Positions 34,087 to 42,292 of a DNA stretch of 64,000 nt are shown here, one piece after another (position 1 is the first letter of the stretch; every line of letters starts with the position of its first letter). Below the pieces are notes generated by a model that was not told the origin of the DNA, made no database searches, and was given only the letters and a program-made list of their open reading frames with translations. The stretch covers positions 1,054,001 through 1,118,000 of the forward strand of contig NW_024466409.1 of the NCBI RefSeq assembly GCF_017591425.1. The letters are read 5' to 3'. The position numbers were made by a program, and so were the translations under genes. This DNA comes from Ochotona curzoniae. Lineage: Eukaryota; Chordata; Mammalia; Lagomorpha; Ochotonidae.

Positions 34087-34177
34087 AGGGAGGACGTGAG
34101 CTGTGTACTCCATCCTCTTATTGCCCCCATCAGGCTGTAGATACCAGTGCCACTCATGCTTATAATGGTAATAGCCA
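34087..34177 (-). pseudogene. IGSF22-like exon relic: Ig E-G strands with frameshift
   Basis: One minus-strand frame reads ITIISMSGTGIYSLM and the next frame continues GNKRMEYTAHVLP, meeting at a G run. Together they give the Ig pattern L.I......TGIY....GNK......V. GTGAGT follows immediately as a donor. The frame change inside a domain is direct evidence of decay, if the Ig reading is right. Confidence 0.5.
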
Positions 34178-34291
34178 GCACACACTTGGTGCCCAACTGC
34201 TTCAGATTTCACTTGCCCAGGGAATTCTGGACCCTCATTGACTCAGTATCCTTCCTCATGGAAGTATCCTTATCATAGGAAAAGACAAAAC

Positions 34292-34550
34292 ACTTGGGAC
34301 TGGTACCATGGCATAGCATGTTAACCCACTGCCTGTGACACTGACAACCTATATGGGTACTGGTTCTAGTTCTGGCTTCTTCATTTCTGATCTAGGTCTC
34401 TGCTGATTATCTGAGAAGACAGTGGAGAATGGTTCAAATGCTTAGGCCCTACACCCATGCAGGAGACCCAGCAGAAGCTCCAACTTTGAGCCAGCCCACC
34501 TCTGGCCTTCTCTAACTCTGCCTTTCAGATTAAAAAAAAAATGTTAAAAA
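34292..34550 (+). repeat. C-SINE, older, partial
   Basis: GGGACTGGTACCATGGCATA head, CTGCCTTTCAGATTAAAA tail, middle deletion. Confidence 0.8.
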
Positions 34551-35610
34551 AAAATAGAGGAACTAATGAAGAGATTTAAGAGGAGATTGCAGCCCTTCCT
34601 AGTCTCGAGGCCAGCCTGAGCGGCAGGGTGCATATTCATTACTCTAGTCAAACCCAAGGGCCGCTACAGTCACTGCAGGCCCCTCATATGTTTGGTGGGA
34701 TACAGGGTCCCTGTCTCCCCAACAAGGCCGATGAGTGTTGGCCGATGAGTGAAGTAAAGGTGTTCAGTGACTTTCAGGACTACCTAATCCAGCCACTCAG
34801 TTTAAAAGGAGTAGATAGAAGCTCAGTAGGAGGAAAGTGAATATCTCAGATCCAAAGCAAAGTGGTGGAATAGCTAAGAGCCCAGAGCCAGACCTCTGTG
34901 GATAATGAGAAGGTCTGAGAATGGAGGAAGTACAGAGAAAGAAATGATATCGCCAAGGTGGACCTAAGTTAGATGTCTCCTTCAACGGTGATAAGCATCA
35001 TCTGACAGCTCCTTGATGCAGTGAAAGGTCTGTGGTGTCAGTCTTGGTTTCCATGTCTTCTAGGGGTCAGAATCCAATGGCCTGTGAGGTAGTGAAAGCA
35101 AAATGGGCATCCGGAGCCTTCCCAGGCTAAGCCCACAGTCCTGGAGGAGGCCCTGCCTGGAAGGGCCCCTCCCCACTGACAGCTGGAAGAACTAGGAGAG
35201 GAATAGGATGGAGGATGAGAAGAGACTACTTAGTTGAGAAACAGCTACCTAGGTACCTGGACCCATTATACAGATTCTCTGATTCCAGGGAGATCCTTAA
35301 CATGAGCTGGTTGAATGAATGAGTGAATAGCAACTTGGGAACAAGTGAAAATGGAAAGTCAGATGGACATTTCAGAGATGAGAAAACAAACTTAGAGACA
35401 GACCTAAGGCTGCAGTACCTAATAGGGTTGTAGAACCGGGAGACTGGAAACCAGTTCTGTCTGACCCCAAGATCTGTGTAAGGATGTTAGTGACCAATGA
35501 AGAGAGAAGATGAGTTTTTTGAGTTCCTTGCCTACTGTTCAGTAGGAAGTTTGTCTTGGAATGTGTGTGAAGGGAAGGGAGACCCTGTGTCGTGGACGCC
35601 CAGGTGCTGG
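34551..35610. other. Intergenic, nothing recognised
   Basis: Unique sequence in the former IGSF22 interval; no Ig/FnIII signature visible to me here. Confidence 0.5.
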
Positions 35611-35613
35611 ATT

Positions 35614-35627
35614 CTGCCCTCTGCTGG
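35614..35627 (-). promoter_or_regulatory. CTCF-like motif
   Basis: Minus strand CCAGCAGAGGGCAG fits CCASYAGRKGGCRS at all positions. It abuts the EYGFTDFRGL exon relic, so it could be a fortuitous exon-derived match. Confidence 0.4.
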
Positions 35628-35635
35628 TCACTGAG

Positions 35636-35773
35636 TTCCACTTGGACCTTCTTCATCCTTTTGAGGCCCCTGAAGTCAGTGAAACCATATTCCATGAGAC
35701 TTCTCATAGTCATCCTTGGGCACCGTGTGGCTTGCATCTCCAGCATCTCTTTCTCATCTGTTACCTTCTGCTG
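35636..35773 (-). pseudogene. IGSF22-like exon relic: MEYGFTDFRGL linker
   Basis: Minus-strand translation contains KEMLEMQ, then MEYGFTDFRGL and KRMKKVQVE. The EYGFTDFRGL..-K motif is, from memory, typical of linkers in IGFN1/IGSF22-type Ig proteins. The residues just before it (VPKDDYEK, expected to precede MEYGF) lie in the neighbouring frame, which suggests a one-base frame shift within the exon. Confidence 0.55.
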
Positions 35774-36867
35774 CTTCGTGGGAGCAGGGGAGCCCTGGAG
35801 GGGACCAACCTTGCCATCAGTGCCTTCTCTGGAGGAGAGAGGGAGCATTTCTCCCCACCTTGCAATGCCCTTTCCCCCTCCATGGGTTCAGGGTTCTCTG
35901 CAAGAGGCCTTCGAGAGCCTTCCCAGCAGGTAAGGAGGCAGTGTCCCAGGCAGAGGCTTCTTCCAGCCTCACCTCTTCTCCAACATTATTTTGAAATCCA
36001 TTTTCTCTGTACCTGAGGACTGTGGGGGGTAAAGGTCAGAAGATGTCTGGTCCTTGAGCAAAAAGGCCGGAAGAAGGGGGCTGGCTCAGCCCCAGCTACC
36101 AGCAAGGTCACAGTGTAGATGGCCTATGGGAGTTTGCTACTTTCAACGAACTTGAAGTTGTCTGAGTTATTCCAGGTTAGTGGTTGCAGCAGGGGAAGAG
36201 ACAGGGCATGGGAGGGGGACCAAGCAGAGTTGAGTGGGGCTGTATGAGCAGCCTCCATGATTGGGAGACTCCAGCAGTCTGGATGAGCGTCATTTACGTG
36301 TGTTTGCTGTCTGACTGCGCCATGGCTACACGCTCTTAGAGGGCAGGGGCTTTCTGATCTGCAACTCTCACCTGTAGTTTCTGCCACTGGGCTATTTCTT
36401 CATGGAACACAACTTACCCCTCCATCCCAGGCGCAGAGCTGGCCCCCATGGGAGACGGTGGTGGGTCAAGTTGCCTTAGTGCCTCTGCATATAGTCTGTG
36501 GGCTCTCAGAAGGTGCCTGCTGAAGCAATAAGCTTGTGTGAGGGGTGGCCACCAGGGGGTACCCTGAGGCTGCTTGTTGCGGGACTGCGGGTGAGAGTGC
36601 AGTGCTGGTAGGTCTTTGCGAGGAGAAGCCGTCAACTTCTGTTGGACAGCCGTTATCTTTGCCTTTCCCAGTGGGAAGTCAGTGAAGTCAGGCTTGCGTC
36701 GGTTACTGCTGCCCGGGTCCAGCTCTCCGGAAGTGACTCAGACGCTGGGTAGACGGTGGCAGTTGACAAGGCCATCACAGCTGCGACCCGCTCCACCTTC
36801 TGTTGGAGCGGCGGTGGGGGGAGGGGCCGCTCTGGCTCGGCCCCGCCTCCCACGCGGTACGTCCCGT

Positions 36868-37430
36868 CGTTTGCATTGGCCCCGCCCTTGTCTCGTGGTG
36901 GTCCCGCCCCAGCTAGGCCCCGCCTCTCCCGCCCTGGCCACGCCCACAGCGTAGGTCTCCCTTCTCACTGGCCTACCTCCCCCCAACCGGCCACCCTTCG
37001 TTTGCATTGGCCCCGCCCCAGCTCGGTCCCCCGCCTCCCGCTCTGACTGCGCCCTCCTGGCCTTGCCCCGCCCCCGACCGGCCTCAAGTATTTGCATTAG
37101 CCCCGCCCTCATCTCGTGGTGGCCCCCGCCCCGGCCTCTCTGACCACGCCCTACTGGCCACGCCCATCGCGTAGGTCTCACTTCTCCGCTGGCCTAGATC
37201 CCCCCACTGGCCACCCCGTTATTTGCGTTGGCCCCGCCCCGTCTCGTGGTGGTCCCACCCCAGCTAGCCCCGCCCTAGCTGCCCCGCCCCTCCCGCTCTG
37301 ACCGCGCCCTCCTGGCCACGCCCACAGCGTAGGTCTTCCTTCTCTGGCCTAGCTCCCCTCACCCTGCCGCCCCTTCGTCTGCATTGGCCCCGCCCAGCGT
37401 CTGGCTCCGCCCCTGCGGGTCCTCGGGTCA
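36868..37430. repeat. GC-box minisatellite, ~130 bp unit, 4-5 copies
   Basis: Units restart at TTTGCATTGGCCCCGCC-like sequence near 36,870, 36,999, 37,090, 37,221 and 37,378 (spacings about 128, 92, 131, 156 bp). Shared parts include CTCGTGGTGG, CTCCTGGCCACGCCCAC and AGCGTAGGTCT. Copies diverge and one lacks ~40 bp. Confidence 0.8.
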
Positions 37431-37515
37431 TGGGTGAGGCTCGCTCCCGCAGATGGGGGCCCCGCGCGGCCCCGCTCCTTCAGCACGTGCCCCGGTCGAT
37501 GCTGCCGCGGCTCAC

Positions 37516-37611
37516 CTGGACGGGCTCCTGGATGCGGATGCCGCTGTCCGTCATCCAGGTGGCTTCGGGTTTGGGGTTCCTCTGCACGCGTGCTCCGCCG
37601 TGGTGAGCGCA
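37516..37611 (-). pseudogene. IGSF22-like exon relic: Ig B-C strand, in frame with a donor
   Basis: Minus strand reads GGARVQ then RNPKPEATWMTDSGIRIQ and EPVQ, followed exactly by GTGAGC. N.KPEATW..D.GIRI is the classic Ig C-strand pattern (G.P.P...W..DG..I). A possible acceptor (TGCAG) gives a 66 bp exon at 37516-37581. It sits inside the CpG-rich block. This piece is not visibly broken. Confidence 0.5.
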
Positions 37612-37811
37612 GCCTCCAGGCCGGACGCCCGGCCAGCTCCCGGCCTCCTCCCGCCCCGGCCGGCAGGGAGACCTGGGCGGCGACGCCCCTGTCCTCGGCG
37701 CGGTGGCCGACTGCGGCTTCTCCTCGGACGCAGTCGCCGCAGAGCCGTGGGGGCTTCAGGCCACCGAGCTGAGGGGGCAGGACGAGGCCGGACAGTGGAC
37801 GACTGAGTGGA

Positions 37812-38390
37812 CTGTGGAGAGCGGGAAAAGTGGGCGTCTGCCGGTCCCCACGGAGGTTGGCTGCGGCCTGCGCAAACGCCAGGGGACGCCCCTTCTACCG
37901 GGGCCTGAGCCCTGGTGCCTTTCTCTCCTAAAAAGGGGGCTTTCCTTCTGGGATTTTAGGTTTTTGTTGACTTCTTGACTTGCTTTCTTGAAGCCTTGGT
38001 TCCGCAGCAGCATTAAGAAGGTCCGGCTTGTCTTTGCTGCGGTTTGTACTTGGTTCATCTGTTCCAGAGTTTCTGCCATTCTGTGGGTCCCTTGCTCATT
38101 ACTTTGGGCCAAGGGGTGGCTCCCATTCGTGTGTGTGTGTCCTGATCTGAAAGAGCATATACAATGTGGGAATAATGTTCTAGTTGGAGAGCAGAAATCA
38201 GTTTTTGCAACATAGATGAAGAAAATTTTGGCTGGTAAGTTATCAGTGAATGAGAAGTGCCCAATTCATGGATTGAAACTGCTAGGCACTCATTGGAGGT
38301 CATTTTATTTACTGCTCACAGCATCCCAGTGAAGTAGGTGCCCTGATTATTGGAGAGGGGAAAAATGTGTTAAGACGACCTCATGGCTGC
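37812..38390. other. Intergenic
   Basis: MIR-like piece at 38,262-38,360. A minus-strand open frame near 37,900-38,110 (MAQSNEQGTHRMAETLEQMN) is lysine/glutamine-rich and of unknown origin. Confidence 0.45.
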
Positions 38391-38396
38391 TTTTTT

Positions 38397-38700
38397 CTTT
38401 TTATTGTAGAAGCAGATTTACAGAGAGGAGAGACAGAAAGCTCTTCCATCCACTGGTTCACTCCTCAAATGGCCTCAAAGCCAGAGCTGAGCCGACCCAA
38501 AGCCAGGAGCCAGAAGCTTCTTCCAGGTCTCCCCATATGGGTGCAGGGTCCCAAGGACTTGGGCTTTCCTCTGCTGCTGTCTCAGGACACAAGCAAGAGG
38601 TTGAGTGGGAAATGGAGCAGCTGGGACATGAACTTGTGCCCATATGGGCTGCTGGTGCTTGAAGGTGGAGGATTAGCCTGTTGAGCCGTGGCACCGGCCC
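38397..38700 (-). repeat. C-SINE
   Basis: TTTTTATTGTAGAAGCAGAT to GGCACCGGCCCC; GGCTGCTTTT/GGCCTGCTTTT flanks resemble a TSD. Confidence 0.9.
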
Positions 38701-39955
38701 CCTGGCCTGCTTTTCAATAGGTGGTGTTGGCCCATCTCCAACAGGTAGTGTGCAGCTGCACTTAGCCATCAGGCATATTTACTGATTTCTGTGTTTACAG
38801 AGAAAAAGGTAGTGCTACATCTGCAAACAGGAGGATGTCACCTAAACACCCAGATCGTGTTCTCGAACCTGGGCTCACTCCCATGTAGTGTCGGGTAGTG
38901 GGAGGTGAACAGTGGCTGCCCCTTTAGATGGGCTGTGCCCTTCCTGATCAGCCCTGAACTTGTCCAGATTTACATTCTCTGCCCAGACCTTCTTGGTTAG
39001 TGGCGTTCAGCTCTGATGGCGCATCAGCCTCCCTGGAGAGCTTCACAGAAAGCTACTCTAGCGTCCATTACATTCACATATACAGGGTGACATTTGGGTG
39101 TTGCGGGTTTTCATCCCCCTCCTGCCCCGAGATGCGATGATTCTGCATACAGAGTTGGGCATCACAGCTGCCAGTCACATGAGTGTGCTGCACCTGTCTA
39201 GACCATGGCCTCGAGTTGCAGCCGTTCCACCTGCTCTGCCTCATTGGCCAAGAGTGGTGGGCACAGAAGGGTTGTCTGGCCTAGAAGGAGAACTTGGACG
39301 TACTGTTCCTCTGCCATCTCAAGGGACCAGAAACATGACTAAAACAGCCTGCACTGACACCAGTTTCTCAGCTTTTCCTTGGCTCTGCCCTCTCCAGGGC
39401 GGAACCCAGGGGCCGCCAGCCTCACAGCTTTGGTCACTTGTTTGTGTCTGCATCCTGTTTCCGTCAGTAACCCAAGCCTCCCATTTCTGAAATGGGAGCA
39501 GGGTGTGTGCTATTCAACATGTACCTGAGGTGACTATGTTCCCACTTTCCCATGTCTGAAGCTCTACCATCACAGACATGGTCCATGGTCTGATGGCTCT
39601 CAGCTTCTTAGGTGGTCAAGAGTTTGTCAATCCTAACACCATTCAATGATTTTGTATTCAATTTAATTCAATTTATCTGTTTTCCTGAAGCTCTGACCTG
39701 TGAGTGAACAGCCTGTGGGCTAAAGCTTTATCAGGTCCCAGGAGGAGGCTGCCGCTGGGACTGGCATCCCTGAGGCCACCAAGGGCTGCTTGTGGAGGAG
39801 AAAGGCTGCCCCTTTCCAGCTCCCCCACTCCCCCAGCCGTACCTCCCTGGCCTCCCCGGTCTTGACTGCCCGGGAGAAGGTATGCACATGGGTGGTGCGG
39901 CTGCAGAGTTGCAGGGGCACAAGACCCCTCATCATCTCCTGGTGGTGAAAGATCT
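38701..39955. other. Intergenic, nothing recognised
   Basis: A 130-codon + strand ORF at 39,098 has no recognisable motif; a faint MER5-like stretch near 39,005-39,060. Confidence 0.45.
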
Positions 39956-39957
39956 GC

Positions 39958-40270
39958 ACAGGGACAGCAGGTGTGAGACCAGCTAGAGGGCGGGCCCAGA
40001 ATGGACAGCAGGCGGGCACTCACCTGTGAGATCAGCCAGAGGACGGGCCCAGGATGGGCAGCAGGCGGGCATTCACCTGTCAGACCAGCCAGAGGACAGG
40101 CCCAGGATGGACAGCAGGTGGGCACTCACCTGTGAGGACGGGCCCAGGACGGACAGCAGGCGGGCACTCACCTGTCAGACCAGCCAGAAGATGGACCCAG
40201 GGCAGAGAGCCAGCGGGCACTCACCTGTGAGACCTGCCAGAGGACCGGGCCCAGGATGGACGAGGGAGGG
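39958..40270. repeat. 53 bp minisatellite, ~5 copies
   Basis: CACCTGT recurs at 40,021, 40,074, 40,127, 40,169 and 40,222. The unit contains GGCCCAGGATGGACAGCAGG, CGGGCACTCACCTGT and GAC-CAGCCAGAGGAC. The third copy lacks ~11 bp. Lies between the orphan CpG block and the PTPN5 3' end. Confidence 0.85.
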
Positions 40271-41239
40271 AGCAGCAGGGAGATGCTGCGATGGTTGTGT
40301 GAGTGCACACAAGCATACATGGAAGGTCCAATGCACAGGGCAGGTTAGGGAGAGGGCTCAGGCAGCAGGCCTCTGTCCTTGGACCTTTTTTCCTTTTCTT
40401 CCATCTCCATTTTTCCGGTTACAAGAACCAGTGGACCAACCCTCTCTCTGAGTAACCCCCATCCATTCCAAGTCCTTGCAGGGGGAGCCAGTCAGATTTG
40501 GCCCATAGGGAGCCCAGGGTATCTGCTGAGGGTAGTGGCACCAGGGAGGCAGTGCAGGTTCAGGAGGGAATGAGGCCAGACCTCAGAGGGAACTTCCTGA
40601 CTAAGCTGCCTTGGGAGGAGGCCTGAAAGGGAAGCCATGGGACTTCCTCCCAGACCCCTGGGGACTGTGGCCTCTGTAGGATGTGAAGACACGTGAAGAT
40701 GTTTTCTATTGCCCTGTCTTCACTTGTGACAACATAAAAGCACAAGTGCAACTTCGAATGTCTTAGCCTGTGGGCATTTGTTATTATTATTTTTTTGAAG
40801 CTGTTATTCAATCACATGGTTAAAAAGATACATAAAGCGATGTAAATGAAGGCACAGCCCAGTGCTGGGGCACCCGCCGGCAAACAGGAGCACTGCCTCT
40901 GTCCTCTGCCTCTGGTGACGGGGGGAGTGTGTTGGACTCCCATGTTGCTCCTTTCTGTGTTAGGTTCCCGCCGACTCGCTGTACTTTTGCATGTGACCAA
41001 CACAGCCGCTGCTAAGCTCCCCACCACAACCCCCTCATCACAATGCAGACACTGCCGTCTGAGACAAGGCTCAGGGTAACTCAGAATGTCTTAGTGCCTT
41101 GATTCCCGGCCCTGTGGCCTTCTCCAAAAGCCTTCTTCAGAGTCAGGCGGTTTGAGGCTAACATCCCTTTCCCGACAGTGAGCACCTGCTGCTAGGAACC
41201 AGAATGTAGACAATCATCACACAGGCCCTGGAGGCAAGC
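40271..41239. other. Intergenic downstream of PTPN5
   Basis: Unique; AATCACATGGTTAAAAAG near 40,810. No gene recognised. Confidence 0.45.
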
Positions 41240-42198
41240 TTTGCTCAAAATGCTCCGTTTATTGCTCTATTCAATGACCACGAGCGAATTATAAAAACAC
41301 GCTGCCAAATGACTCGGGTCTGCCGTGGAATAAATATTTAAGGTCAGCAATAAAAACATGTGGCTCCAAGATAACACGCATTGCCAGAGTCATGCACGCC
41401 CTGCCGAGGGGCTCTCCATGGACACAGGGACACAGGGACACACACAGCAACATGGAGCGAGACCTCGGGGAAGGCTTTCCCACACGACACCACAAACCTC
41501 TCATACATCCAACCCATGGAGCCCTCTACCTCCAGGCCCGAGCCTTGGGGGGATCCCCACCCCCACCCATCCTTTACCCTCTTGACGGTCTCTCACACTC
41601 ACAGGTCACCCTGGGATGCCCATCCCAACCCAGGGACCTCTTAGCTGAGGTTGCTCTGGAACTTCCATGTTCCCAGGTCCCAAGTACTGGGTGGGGTGGG
41701 GGGCAAAATGCAGCCTGTCTGCTGGGAGCAGTGGCTGTGTGTATTTGGGGGCATCCGAGGCAGGCCCCTACCTGGGCTGCCCAGGGACTGGAGCTCCTCA
41801 CCCCTGTGCCCTTTCCCGGGCCGGGGAGACACAGTGTTTGGTACAGACAGCAGACATGGAGACAGACAGAAGGCGCTGCGGCAGCACATGAGGAGTGCGG
41901 CACGGGGACATGGGGGCCCAGGAGCATGAGTTCCGTCAATAAAAACCAAGGCCCCGGGGCTGCGCTGTTGGGTCAGGTCCCGGGTCCCAGGCCTGGCCTG
42001 GTACCTCCTCCCAACTCCCCAATATGTACAGAGCTATGCTGGGGGGTGGGGGTGGATGGGCCAGGCACAGGCTAGCAGAGGGAGGGAAGGAGGGCGGTGG
42101 GTGAGAAGAAGTTGCTGACTGAAGAGCAGGAAGCAGAAGGGGAAGGGGGTCAGGCCCAGGCCAGGTGGCAGCCAGAGGACCACGCAGGTGGAGCCTGC
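41240..42198 (-). other. PTPN5: PTPN5 3' UTR
   Basis: From the stop codon to about 20 bp beyond the minus-strand AATAAA at 41,258-41,263. No interspersed repeat is seen in it. It is openly readable in several frames, which is a composition effect rather than coding evidence. The 3' end is inferred from the hexamer. Confidence 0.7.
41258..41263 (-). terminator. Poly(A) signal of PTPN5
   Basis: TTTATT on the + strand, i.e. AATAAA on the minus strand, about 940 bp past the stop. It is the only canonical minus-strand hexamer I noticed in the downstream kilobase. Confidence 0.65.
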
Positions 42199-42292
42199 TC
42201 ACTCCGGAGGCTGGTGGGACAGCTGCTTCTCGTAGAGGCTCATGACATGGTGCACAAACTGGTACTGCTCATAAGTCTGGATCATGCCGCCC
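42199..42292 (-). CDS. PTPN5: PTPN5 last coding exon with stop
   Basis: (R)GGMIQTYEQYQFVHHVMSL then YEKQLSHQPPE and TGA (reverse complement of 42199-42201). Q-motif glutamines (QTxEQYxF) are present. Acceptor is GGTAG. Confidence 0.96.

Larger units (their letters stand above)
27050..37611 (-). pseudogene. IGSF22: Scattered remains of IGSF22 (overall span)
   Basis: Human gene order at 11p15.1 is TMEM86A - IGSF22 - PTPN5, with IGSF22 on the minus strand. Here this interval has no intact gene, only short minus-strand stretches resembling Ig strands and one MyBP-C/IGFN1-like linker motif, several ending at good splice donors. IGSF22 is a ~1300-residue Ig/FnIII protein in human, so most exons are unrecognisable or gone. 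Individual pieces are listed separately. The assignment combines position, strand and motif style; I could not align to IGSF22 itself. Confidence 0.5.
36800..37800. promoter_or_regulatory. Orphan CpG-rich block between TMEM86A and PTPN5
   Basis: About 1 kb rich in CpG, GC boxes (CCCCGCCC) and CACCC/KLF-like sites (CCACGCCCAC), with several ATTGG-type inverted CCAAT boxes (GCATTGGCCCCGCCC). No intact gene starts here. The left half is built from a tandem repeat. It may be a promoter that outlived IGSF22, a non-coding RNA promoter, or simply a GC-rich minisatellite. Confidence 0.5.

Noticed and set aside
35561..36016. 151-codon + strand ORF
   Set aside because: Shadow of the minus-strand EYGFTDFRGL relic; no coding features on the + strand.
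37434..37806. Overlapping 112- and 117-codon + strand ORFs
   Set aside because: CpG-block composition; the only meaningful reading is the short Ig-like stretch on the minus strand.
39958..40270. Possible CRISPR-like array
   Set aside because: Units are contiguous tandem repeats without unique spacers, in a mammalian genome.
41392..42075. 227-codon + strand ORF
   Set aside because: Lies antisense over the PTPN5 3' UTR; open because of GC-rich composition, no known domain.
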